DNA of 64,000 nt from Polyangium mundeleinium. Its GTDB lineage: Bacteria > Myxococcota_A > Polyangia > Polyangiales > Polyangiaceae. The translations under genes and the position numbers were made by a program. Shown piece after piece: positions 52,377 through 60,469 of the stretch (position 1 is its first letter; the number at the start of each line of letters is the position of its first letter). The notes beneath the pieces are model-generated. The model was not told where the DNA came from, did not search any database, and worked only from the letters and a program-made list of their open reading frames with translations. The stretch covers positions 5,920,501 to 5,984,500 of the forward strand of contig NZ_JAQNDO010000001.1 in assembly GCF_028369105.1 (NCBI RefSeq), written 5' to 3'.

Positions 52377-53168
52377 GTGAAGCTCTTCGCGCCCGGTCCT
52401 TTCCAGGCTCATCAGCTCCGCTCGGGGGATCCGTACGAGCTCTCGAAGGGTCATCCTGTCCTGTGGCTGCCGACGGGCGGGCGCGGCGCGCGGGCGAACC
52501 TGCTCGGGGGCACGGTGCTGGAGACGGATCCGGCCGTCGAGCAGGCGGGGGTGGACGCTGGATTTTCGACGGAGCCGGGGATGATGCGGGCGCCGGACGT
52601 GGCCGTGGGCAACGTGCCGGACGTGGCCGGCTGGGTGCAAGGAGCGCCGCCGCTCGCGGTGGAGTACGCGGATCGCGGCCAGGACGAGGAGGAGCTGCAG
52701 TCGAAGATCGCCGAGCTCCTCGCGGCGGGCACGCAGCATGTGTGGGTCGTGCGGCTGACGGGCCCGCGAAGGGTCGAGGTATACACGCCGGGGCAGAAGC
52801 TTCGCACCCTGGGGCCGGGTGAATCCCTCGAGGCGCCGGGAATCCTGAAGAACGTGGTCCCGGTCGAGGCCCTGTACGACCGCGAGGCCGCGCATGAGGT
52901 CACGCTGCGCAACCTCTTGCAGCGCCGCGGCTACGAGAGCCTGGAGGCCGTGCGGGAGGTGGGGCGCGAGGTGGGGCGCGAGGAGGGGGAGCGCACGGGC
53001 CAGCTCGCCCACGCGCGGGCGGTTCTCCGCCGGCAGCTCGGCAAGCGCGGGATGACGCTCGACGCGGCCCAGGACGCGCGCATCGACAGGATGGCGGACC
53101 TCGCGACCCTCGACCGCTGGCTCGATCAGGCCCTCGTCGCGAAGACCACCGACGAAGCCCTGCGCTGA
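52377..53168 (+). CDS. Uma2-family (DUF820) PD-(D/E)XK nuclease-fold protein
   Basis: 263 residues, GTG start. Nuclease-fold core about 10-150: APDVAVGNVPDVAGWVQGAP, LAVEYADRGQDEEELQSKIA, LLAAGTQHVWVVRLTGPRRV. These give the family's Asp - Glu-x-x - Lys order (Asp of APDVAV, Glu of VEYAD, Lys of QSKIAE). The C-terminal part is a helical REVGREVGREEGERT repeat with basic helices. Uma2 proteins are abundant in myxobacteria and cyanobacteria; activity is unproven in most. No toxin or antitoxin partner adjacent. Confidence 0.9.
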   Translation: MKLFAPGPFQAHQLRSGDPYELSKGHPVLWLPTGGRGARANLLGGTVLETDPAVEQAGVDAGFSTEPGMMRAPDVAVGNVPDVAGWVQGAPPLAVEYADRGQDEEELQSKIAELLAAGTQHVWVVRLTGPRRVEVYTPGQKLRTLGPGESLEAPGILKNVVPVEALYDREAAHEVTLRNLLQRRGYESLEAVREVGREVGREEGERTGQLAHARAVLRRQLGKRGMTLDAAQDARIDRMADLATLDRWLDQALVAKTTDEALR

Positions 53169-53172
53169 CCCT

Positions 53173-54225
53173 TCACGGAAAGGTCCCGCACGGCGTCGTC
53201 GACTTCCCCTCGGACCACTCGGCCGGCAGCGGTCCGGCCACCTTCACGGTGAACGTCGCGTTCCCCTCGTTGTTGCGAGGGTCCGCGTCGTTCAGCCCCA
53301 CCCACACGAGCCCGGACGTGCGGGCCACGAAACGCGCGCAGGGCGCCACGATCGCCCCCATCCGCGCGTCGCCGCCGCCCACCACGGCGATGCCGGCGCC
53401 GTGCGGCGCGGACCGGAACGGCTCGTTCTCGAAATTCGGGTCGTGCGGCTCGTTCTCGAAATACCCGCGTGGATCGATCCACGCGCCGCGCCCCGTACCA
53501 ATCCGGTATTGCCCCCGCGCCGAGATCTCGACCACCTCGCCCGCGCGAATCGGCCGGAGCGACACCAGCGCGCCGCCTGCTTGCGCCGTCACCGCCGCCT
53601 CGGCCGTCTCCATTGGGTTCGTGTAGGCCATCACGGCGAGATCCATCCGCATCACGCCCCCGCCGCGTGTCGAGAACACGGGCCGCGTCGCCTGCGCCGC
53701 GAGCAGCTCCTGCCGGCTGAGCTTCACCCCGCCGATGACCTCCGCAGAGGCACCGTCCCGATCCACCACCGCCAGCGTGATGCCCTCCGCCGGGATCGAA
53801 TTCGTCGGGATCACGAATTCGCCGTGAAACGTGGTTTGCATGGCGTCGTGCGCGGTCGGCGTCTGGTAATGGGCTGCGCTGCCCACGCCGAGCAGCACCA
53901 CGAGATCGGGCAGCCGCGGGTCGGCGTTCGCGGGCCGCGGGCGTGGATCGATGGGGCAAAGGGCCTCGGCTCCCTTGCCCGTGATCGGATCGGTCGTGGC
54001 CATCACGCGGCCGAGCATGCCGCAGGCCGTGCCGTCGGTCGGCTGGGGCTCGATGTCGTCCCAGGGCACCTCGGTGCCCGGCCGGTACGGCGTGACCTCC
54101 ACCGTGTCGACGCGGACGACGAGCCAGGGCGGCTCCTTCCAAGCACTCGGGGTCCCGGGCTCCCCCATCGGCTCGGCGCAGGCCGTGGCGAGGAGCACGA
54201 GCGAAACGAATCCGATCCGACGCAT
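53173..54225 (-). CDS. Lipoprotein with C-terminal LecA (PA-IL)-like domain
   Basis: 350 residues. Signal MRRIGFVSLVLLATAC (Cys 16). An N-terminal beta-rich domain (about 28-210) contains a phosphonate or hydrolase-free, unrecognised fold (LVVRVDTVEVTPYRPGTEVP, ITLAVVDRDGASAEVIG). The C-terminal 125 residues look like the galactose-binding LecA family: VVEISARGQYRIGTGRGAWI, then GLVWVGLNDADPRNNEGNAT, matching the calcium-site Asp/Asn cluster (NDADPRNNEG) of PA-IL-like domains. Sugar binding is inferred. Downstream of the multicopper oxidase by 48 bp, so probably in one transcript. Confidence 0.82.
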   Translation of the reverse strand: MRRIGFVSLVLLATACAEPMGEPGTPSAWKEPPWLVVRVDTVEVTPYRPGTEVPWDDIEPQPTDGTACGMLGRVMATTDPITGKGAEALCPIDPRPRPANADPRLPDLVVLLGVGSAAHYQTPTAHDAMQTTFHGEFVIPTNSIPAEGITLAVVDRDGASAEVIGGVKLSRQELLAAQATRPVFSTRGGGVMRMDLAVMAYTNPMETAEAAVTAQAGGALVSLRPIRAGEVVEISARGQYRIGTGRGAWIDPRGYFENEPHDPNFENEPFRSAPHGAGIAVVGGGDARMGAIVAPCARFVARTSGLVWVGLNDADPRNNEGNATFTVKVAGPLPAEWSEGKSTTPCGTFP

Positions 54226-54273
54226 GCCCCAGCGTACGCCAGAACGAGCGGGAAGGGTAGGGGACGAGCCGCC

Positions 54274-56217
54274 TCACGGCCCGCAAAGCGCGGGGTTTGG
54301 CGCGGGCGGGAGCGGGTATGCCTCCGTCGCCGCCTTGGCGAACTGGCATTGGAGATCCTCGGCCTTGCACCCGGCCTGGCTGATGCAATTGCCGTTCGCG
54401 TCCGTGCCCTGACAGAGGCAGTTCGTGTCGCCCTCGGGGCAGATCTCGACGAGCTCCATCATGCCCATGTCCTCGTGGTTCAGCTTGTGGCAATGCAGCA
54501 CGAACTGGCCCGTGAACTTGCGGAAGTTCGTCAGGATCTGCCGCGGCCCGTCCTCCGCCTGCACCCAGAACGTGTCGCGCCAGTGCGGGAAGTTCGGCTC
54601 CTTGTTCGAATCGTTCGCGCAGACGAGGTACGGATTGATGTGAATGTGGAACGGGTGCCCGTCGAACGCGCGGATCTCCCATTTCTCCGTCGTCCCCACC
54701 TCCATCACCCGGTCGCTGCGGTACCCCCAGGCGCGCCGATCGTCGAAGCGGCGGCAACTGATGTTCGGGGCGGGGCAAATGCACGTCGGCGCGTCCGGAT
54801 CGATGCCGTGCATGTGGTCGCTCGGGCTGCACGAGCCGAGCTCGGCGGGTTTTTCCGGGTCGGGTTGTTCCCCTGGCGTGGGGACGAGCAGCGCGATCTT
54901 CTGGTGGATCTTGTCGACCGATTCGCAGCTCGCCTCCATCGTCTGGCCGTCGACCTTGCCCGTGAACGTCGTGGGTGGCGCGAGGGCCGCGAGGGCCGAC
55001 GCCGCCGGCATGTTCGTCTCCGTCGGCGCTCCGTTTGCCGGATCCACGTCGAAGATCGCCACGAGGCTCCCGAGCGGATCGGAGGGGCGCCGCCCCACGA
55101 GGCAAAGCGTCGTCTTCTCGGCGGGCATCTTCACGACGGCCTCGATACGATAACCGGGCGATACCCACATCGTATCGCTCACGTAAACCTGGGGCAGCGT
55201 GATGCCGTCGCGGGCGATTTGCGTGATGTCGATCGGGTGCAGGACATCAAACGATTCGCAGGTCGGATCGTCCGAGGGGTGGAGCTTCATCCCGAGCTCG
55301 TTCGGCGTGCCGGCGTGCACGATCCGCAAGCGCTCGATCTGATTCGGCGAGGTCTTGATGTGCGGAAGGAGCTTGCCGCTCACGAGCGTCGGCTTCGTAT
55401 CGTTCTCCGCGCCCTCGAAATCGTTCGCCGAGAGCGTATCCTCACCGCACGTCTCTCCGTCCGCGAGCGGCCGCGTCGACTCGACGTTGATGGGCACGCC
55501 GCCGAGGACCATGATTCGCTCCTTCGCCTTGGCGATGCCGGGGACCTCGTCGAGATCCCCCTCGATGACGAGCGCGCCCGCGGCGCCGTTCGTCACCTGG
55601 ATGGCCGTCGAGCCGTGGATGTGCGGGTGATACCAGTTGAACCCCTCGTGGTGTGGCCCGTCCTCGTCGAGATCCCAGCGGTATTGCGCCATCTCGCCCG
55701 GCGGCACCTCGTGCAGCACGTCGTCGGCGTGGTAACGCGCGTCCGGGCCACAGCCCGAGCCCTCGCAGGGGTCTGCCGCGGCGGGCGTCGCGTAGTTCGG
55801 CTGGACGTGCGTGCCGTGCGCGTGCAGGTTCGTCAGGTTGAAATCGTGGCACGTGACCGCCGACGTGTTCGCGGCCCCGGCCACCAGGCGGTAATCGGAA
55901 CGTTTGAAATCGTTGTGGAGGTTGACCCGCACCTTGCGATCCGCGCCGGCCGGCACGCGGATCGTCGGGCCCGGAATCGAGCCATTGTAGGTCCGCAGGC
56001 AATACCGTTTCCCGCCGATCTTCACCTCGCTCGGCGCGAGCCGGAGTTCGTGGACCCCTGCCGCGTTCGGGGCGAGCTCCGGCGGGTTCTCGAAGATCTC
56101 CGGCGGGCCCGCGGGCGTCGCTGCATCGTCCGAGCAGCCGCCGAGCGCCGCGCTCAGCAAGAGGAACGCGCATCGACCTGCACGATGCATTGGTATGTTG
56201 AGGATCGCCTGTTTCAT
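54274..56217 (-). CDS. Multicopper oxidase lipoprotein, large type
   Basis: 647 residues. ATG 56217 gives signal MHRAGRCAFLLLSAALGGC (Cys 28); the frame opens upstream without signal. Copper motifs: LHAHGTHV, WYHPHIHGS, HPFHIHINPY and HCHKLNHEDMGMM with type-1 His-Cys-His and Met. Extra Cys-rich segments lie at about 148-165 and in the tail (CPEGDTNCLCQGTDANGNC), which are not typical of CueO. The size suits three-domain MCOs with insertions. Substrate unknown (metal, phenol or pigment). In operon with the LecA-like lipoprotein, placing both on the surface. Confidence 0.9.
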   Translation of the reverse strand: MKQAILNIPMHRAGRCAFLLLSAALGGCSDDAATPAGPPEIFENPPELAPNAAGVHELRLAPSEVKIGGKRYCLRTYNGSIPGPTIRVPAGADRKVRVNLHNDFKRSDYRLVAGAANTSAVTCHDFNLTNLHAHGTHVQPNYATPAAADPCEGSGCGPDARYHADDVLHEVPPGEMAQYRWDLDEDGPHHEGFNWYHPHIHGSTAIQVTNGAAGALVIEGDLDEVPGIAKAKERIMVLGGVPINVESTRPLADGETCGEDTLSANDFEGAENDTKPTLVSGKLLPHIKTSPNQIERLRIVHAGTPNELGMKLHPSDDPTCESFDVLHPIDITQIARDGITLPQVYVSDTMWVSPGYRIEAVVKMPAEKTTLCLVGRRPSDPLGSLVAIFDVDPANGAPTETNMPAASALAALAPPTTFTGKVDGQTMEASCESVDKIHQKIALLVPTPGEQPDPEKPAELGSCSPSDHMHGIDPDAPTCICPAPNISCRRFDDRRAWGYRSDRVMEVGTTEKWEIRAFDGHPFHIHINPYLVCANDSNKEPNFPHWRDTFWVQAEDGPRQILTNFRKFTGQFVLHCHKLNHEDMGMMELVEICPEGDTNCLCQGTDANGNCISQAGCKAEDLQCQFAKAATEAYPLPPAPNPALCGP

Positions 56218-56400
56218 GGAATCCCTCCGCTCCCGGCCCCGACCGCCGGTGGTTCGTTGCTTTCGGGCTGAACGAGGGCGAGTGTAGAAGATCAGGCGTC
56301 CTCTCGGATGGCCAGAGGTGGTCACTGGATGGACAGGATCTGGTCATCCAGGAGGAAGACCATGGAGTTCGACGCCTCGGCCTCTTCTTTCGGTTCGACC

Positions 56401-57963
56401 CTACCCGGAGCTTCCTCCAGGCCTTCGAGATCGAACCGAGCTCCCCCCGCGCCCCTTCGCCTGCGCCGCGACCTTCGCATGACGAGCACTCTGGGCCCAC
56501 GCGGCGAGGTACACCAAAATGGTCCCATTGAGCGTGAGCGACGCGATCTCCGCCAGGTATCGATCGAAGACGACGAAGCCGAGGACGCCCGCGCCTGCGA
56601 CCGCCACCGTGAGCCACGACAGCCAGATCCGCGGCGTGAGCCATATCATCGAAAGGGAGACGCCCGCGGCCGTGATCAACATGTCCCGCAGGACGACCGC
56701 CAGCATCGTCTCGTCGTGCGCCGCGCCGATCACGCGGCTCGCCACCAGGAAGAGGCCCGTCACGAGGAGCAGCAGCGTTCGTACCCGGTGAAACGGGTTT
56801 TTCAGGAGCGTCCCTCGGAACAGGAACGTCACGGCCGCGAGGACGAACGTCAAGCTCAGCGCGGGGACGAGCATGTCGTCGCGCACCGTGAACTCCGTCG
56901 TCGGGCGAATCTCGCTCCAGAGGGTCCAGGCCCCGATGGTGAAGAGCGCGATGACCGCGAAGAGCCGCCGCTGCCGCCCTTGCCCTGAAGGATCCGCGGC
57001 GGGCTCCTCGTCGAGCTCGGCGAGCAGGGCCTCCATGCTCTCGAACCTCCCGGCCGGATCCCTGGCGAGCCCGCGCGCGAGCGCCTCCGGCACACGCGTG
57101 GGCACGTCGGCGCGCGGAGGCGCAGGGGCCGGCTCGCCCGCGAGCGCAGGGATGACGGGCATTCCGGGTTTTTTCGGTGCGAACGGGTTCCGCTGGTAGA
57201 GCGCCTCGTAGAGCGCGACGCAAAAGCTGAATTGATCCGAGCGCGCGTCCAGCGGATTGCCGAGGAACTGCTCTGGCGACATGTACGCTGGTGTCCCCAC
57301 GATGCTCCCTTCGGCCGTCAAGGGCGACGCGAGCGCGCCGCTCGTCGGCGCCGCGGCGGAAGGGTCCGCGGGGGCCACGCCCCGCGCGTGCGCCAGGCCG
57401 AAATCGAGGATACGCACGCGCCCATCGCCGTCGATCATCGCGTTTGCCGGCTTCACATCGCGGTGCACCATCCCTGCCGCGTGCACCGCGGCGAGGCCCC
57501 GGCCCGCCATCCGATAGGCTTCGAGCACCTCCTCCGCGGATCGGGGCGCCTCCTCCTGCCATTCTTGCAGCGTCTTTCCCTCGATGTGTTCCATCACGAC
57601 GAACACGTCGCCGTCGACTTCCCCCACCTCGTACACCGTCACCACGTTCGGGTGCGACAGCCGCGCGAGCGCCTGCGCCTCGCGGAACATGCGCTTTTGC
57701 GTCTCCTCCGGGGCGTATGCGGCGTGCAGCAGCTTGATCGCCACACGCCGATCGAGCTGCTCGTCGTAGGCGGAGAACACCTCGCCCATCCCGCCCTCGC
57801 CGAGCTTGCGCAAGAGCAAAAACCGCCCGAGCGTCGGCGCCCCGTCCTCGCGCCGCGCCTGCACCTCGGCGGGCGGCAAAGCACCTTCCCGAGGCGCCGG
57901 AGCCGCCACGGTCGGGGCCAGCGCCGGATCCGGGGCGCCCACAGCGCGCAGCGTTTCCGTCAT
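56401..57963 (-). CDS. Ser/Thr protein kinase with multiple C-terminal membrane segments
   Basis: 520 residues from ATG 57963. Kinase domain about 45-345: GEGGMG (55-60), Lys 77, HRDVKPAN (167-174), DFG (187-189), MSPEQ. An acidic Asp/Glu patch precedes about six hydrophobic segments (about 375-505: LFAVIALFTIGAWTLW, LVPALSLTFVLAAVTFLF, LLLLVTGLFLVASRVIG, MLITAAGVSLSMIWLTP, WLTVAVAGAGVLGFVVFD, GTILVYLAAWAQ), probably a sensor or anchor domain. Basic tail. Starts 89 bp from the divergent MoxR-type cassette, so a shared regulatory region is likely. Confidence 0.93.
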   Translation of the reverse strand: MTETLRAVGAPDPALAPTVAAPAPREGALPPAEVQARREDGAPTLGRFLLLRKLGEGGMGEVFSAYDEQLDRRVAIKLLHAAYAPEETQKRMFREAQALARLSHPNVVTVYEVGEVDGDVFVVMEHIEGKTLQEWQEEAPRSAEEVLEAYRMAGRGLAAVHAAGMVHRDVKPANAMIDGDGRVRILDFGLAHARGVAPADPSAAAPTSGALASPLTAEGSIVGTPAYMSPEQFLGNPLDARSDQFSFCVALYEALYQRNPFAPKKPGMPVIPALAGEPAPAPPRADVPTRVPEALARGLARDPAGRFESMEALLAELDEEPAADPSGQGRQRRLFAVIALFTIGAWTLWSEIRPTTEFTVRDDMLVPALSLTFVLAAVTFLFRGTLLKNPFHRVRTLLLLVTGLFLVASRVIGAAHDETMLAVVLRDMLITAAGVSLSMIWLTPRIWLSWLTVAVAGAGVLGFVVFDRYLAEIASLTLNGTILVYLAAWAQSARHAKVAAQAKGRGGSSVRSRRPGGSSG

Positions 57964-58052
57964 GGCATCGACGTTAGCGGCTCGCGAGGACGACGGGAAG
58001 CGCCGAGGGCCTCCCGCTCCCGCCGAAAGCTCTGGCATAGTCGTGGTCACGC

Positions 58053-59582
58053 ATGGATCCCCATCGCCTCGTCGCATCGTGGCTCGACGGCCGCGCCCGC
58101 GTTGAAAAGGACGGCGCGCTCGTCCTCGGGCCGCCGCGGAGCGCGGGCCTCTCGGGCAAGCTCCGCCGCGCCTACACGTGGATCGCCACGCAAGCCCTCG
58201 TGTGCCCGTACCTCGACATGGAGCTCGAGGAATCGACGACGCTCGGCAAGGGCGAAGCGCGCGTCGACCTCGGCCGCGCGGCGCACGCCTCGTACGTCCT
58301 CTTGCCGCTCCTTTGCCTTGTCACCTCGCAGCGCTTGCTCTTCGTCGGCGCCCCGGGCCGCGGCAAGACCACGATGGCCACGATCATGGCCGCGCTCGCC
58401 GGCATCCCCCTCGACGAGATCCGCCGCATCGTCCAGCACGGCCATCCCCAGCTCACCACGGCCGATCTGATCGGCAGCCCCTTGCCCGCGAGCCTCGTCA
58501 AGGCCGAGGCGTCCGGCGAGATCCGCGTCGAGTGGCGCCGCTGGATCGGCAAGCGCGTCAAGATCATCGACGAGTACAACCGCATCCCCACGAAGACCCA
58601 GTCCGCGCTGCTCTCGCTCCTCGCCGAGGGCTACGCCGAGAGCTTTGAGCAGGTCGCGCTCGCCGGCAAATCCGCCTGGTATCTCACGGCGAACGAAGAC
58701 GCCGGCGGCGGCACGTTCCAGGTCATCGAGGCCCTCAAAGATCGCATCGACGTCGTCGTCCGCGCGCCGCCCTTCCACGCGCGCTCGCTCGACGCCCTCG
58801 CCGAGCGTGTCGCCACGGCCCGCCCGCCCGAGACCCGCATCCCCGCCGACGTCGTCTTCTCCGCCGACGAGCTCGATCAAGCCGAGGCCGAGATCCGCGC
58901 CGTCCCGGTCCCCGAGAGCGTGCTCGACGTGCTCGGCTTCTTCGCGGGCCAGCTCGACTTTTGCCGCCGGGCCTCCGACGTCCTCGAATACCGCAACAAG
59001 GACACGCTCCACCTCGCGGGCAAGAAGGTCGCGCACGTCTGCAACGAGGATTGCCCGCTCGACAAGAACGTCCACGTCTGCACGCAGACCGAAAACGGCG
59101 TCTCGGCCCGCGCGCTCCAGGCCATCCTGCTCTTCGCCAAGGCCCTCGCGTATTTCCGCGGCAAGAGCGAGGTGACCGTCACCGACGTGCGCCTCGTCCT
59201 GCCCTTCACGCTCTTCGACAAGCTCCGCCCGAACCTGCAGAGCGCGTTTTTTCAAAAGGCCGAAGCCCGCGTCCTTTTGCTCGACCGCGCCACCTGGATC
59301 ACGCGCCTCTTTGATCAAGCCGCCGTCCAGCACGCGGCCTACGCGCCGCTACGCGAGGGCGTGCGCGCGCTTCGAGTGGAGGCCGAGGCGAGCGCGCTCG
59401 GCGCCACCACGGCGGATCTGAAGCGCCGCGTGGGCAAGGTGCAGCGCGCGATGGAGGAGCTTCTCAAGCGCGCCGATCTCTCGGGGCCGATCTACGACGA
59501 CCTCGTGCTCCTGAAGAGCATCCACGAATCCTACCAGCGCAGACTCACGGCCGCCGAGCGCCTGGAAGGAGGCGCCTCGTGA
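58053..59582 (+). CDS. MoxR-type AAA+ ATPase with HxC/Cys cluster
   Basis: 509 residues. Walker A GAPGRGKT (99-106), Walker B IIDEYNRI (171-178), sensor-1 LTAN (211-214), arginine-finger region ALKDRID (228-234). In the C-terminal part (about 320-345) a cluster of H328-x-C330, C334, H341-x-C343 could bind zinc; I do not know this feature in standard MoxR. MoxR ATPases remodel or activate partner proteins, commonly with von Willebrand A domain proteins. The stop overlaps the next start (GTGA), and the third gene of the run encodes a vWA protein, as expected. ATG 58053 has the usual start MDPHRLVASWLDG. Confidence 0.9.
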   Translation: MDPHRLVASWLDGRARVEKDGALVLGPPRSAGLSGKLRRAYTWIATQALVCPYLDMELEESTTLGKGEARVDLGRAAHASYVLLPLLCLVTSQRLLFVGAPGRGKTTMATIMAALAGIPLDEIRRIVQHGHPQLTTADLIGSPLPASLVKAEASGEIRVEWRRWIGKRVKIIDEYNRIPTKTQSALLSLLAEGYAESFEQVALAGKSAWYLTANEDAGGGTFQVIEALKDRIDVVVRAPPFHARSLDALAERVATARPPETRIPADVVFSADELDQAEAEIRAVPVPESVLDVLGFFAGQLDFCRRASDVLEYRNKDTLHLAGKKVAHVCNEDCPLDKNVHVCTQTENGVSARALQAILLFAKALAYFRGKSEVTVTDVRLVLPFTLFDKLRPNLQSAFFQKAEARVLLLDRATWITRLFDQAAVQHAAYAPLREGVRALRVEAEASALGATTADLKRRVGKVQRAMEELLKRADLSGPIYDDLVLLKSIHESYQRRLTAAERLEGGAS

Positions 59583-60469
59583 CGGATCTCGAAGCGCTGG
59601 CGACGCATCATTTACGGGAAGGAGAACGCCGTTTTTCGCGGTGGGACGGCGCGCTCTTCGAAGCGCTCGTCGTCGGGCCGGGCAAGCGACTCGCGGGGAA
59701 CCTCGACGGATCCGAAAGCTCGCTCCGTGTGTTCGAAGCCTGGCTCGGCCTCGTGGTCGAGGCGATCGGGCTCGGATACATCCGTCCCGGCGTCGTGGGC
59801 GAGGGCGATACGCCGCGCGCGCGCAGGCCGGAAAACCTCGTGGAGCTCCTGTTCGTGGACGTTCTCCCGGACAAGCTCCCGACGCTTCCGGTCGAGACGC
59901 GCATGGGCCTGCTCGCGAAGGCGTGGAACCTCGGCGAAGGCCTCTTCGGCGAGCCGCCGTGGCTGAACCTCTGCGTCGCCGCGGCCATGGCCGTGCCCAT
60001 CGCTTCCTCGAACCCCGGCGCGCTCCTCGACCTCGAAGGCCGGCTCCTCAAGATCCTCGACGCCGCCCTCGCGCCGCGCGTCCGCTCCACGTGGAAAGGC
60101 CCGTTCGCCGTGCGGACGGTCGATCTGCGCGAGGTCGAGTCCGCGTTTCTGCCGGGCCGCGTGCATTTCGGCGCGCCCACGCTCGTCTGCGTCCACGATC
60201 GCAAGCGGCCCGATCTCGCCGCCGGCGTGCTCCTCGGCGCGCGTGGCGCCACGAACCTCGCGTTCCGCTCGCCGTGCCTCGCCGACAAAGCCGAGGCCGA
60301 TCCGAGCTTGCCCACGGTCACGCTCGGGCAAGGCGTCGTGTACGTGAGTGACACGCGTGTCCCGCTCCCGCACTGGAAACGCGGGCACAGCGTCGCCGCC
60401 TCGCGCGCGGGCCTCGTCGTCGCGACCGCGCTCGACTCGCAGCGGCTCTGGCTCGTGGAGAGCCCTTGA
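59579..60469 (+). CDS. Unknown protein between MoxR ATPase and vWA/peptidase
   Basis: 296 residues, GTG start, overlapping the ATPase stop by 4 bp. No signal peptide. Helical N-terminal half (LRVFEAWLGLVVEAIGLGYI, ENLVELLFVDVLPDKLPTLP), then beta-rich end (FAVRTVDLREVESAFLPGRV, HFGAPTLVCVHDRKRPDLAA, VYVSDTRVPLPHWKRGH). Ends LDSQRLWLVESP. No known family recognised. By position it could be the adaptor or substrate-recognition part of a MoxR-vWA machine (inference). Confidence 0.8.
   Translation: MTDLEALATHHLREGERRFSRWDGALFEALVVGPGKRLAGNLDGSESSLRVFEAWLGLVVEAIGLGYIRPGVVGEGDTPRARRPENLVELLFVDVLPDKLPTLPVETRMGLLAKAWNLGEGLFGEPPWLNLCVAAAMAVPIASSNPGALLDLEGRLLKILDAALAPRVRSTWKGPFAVRTVDLREVESAFLPGRVHFGAPTLVCVHDRKRPDLAAGVLLGARGATNLAFRSPCLADKAEADPSLPTVTLGQGVVYVSDTRVPLPHWKRGHSVAASRAGLVVATALDSQRLWLVESP

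Noticed and set aside
53401-56271. 956-codon plus-strand ORF over the multicopper oxidase
   Set aside because: Antisense shadow of a gene with clear copper motifs.
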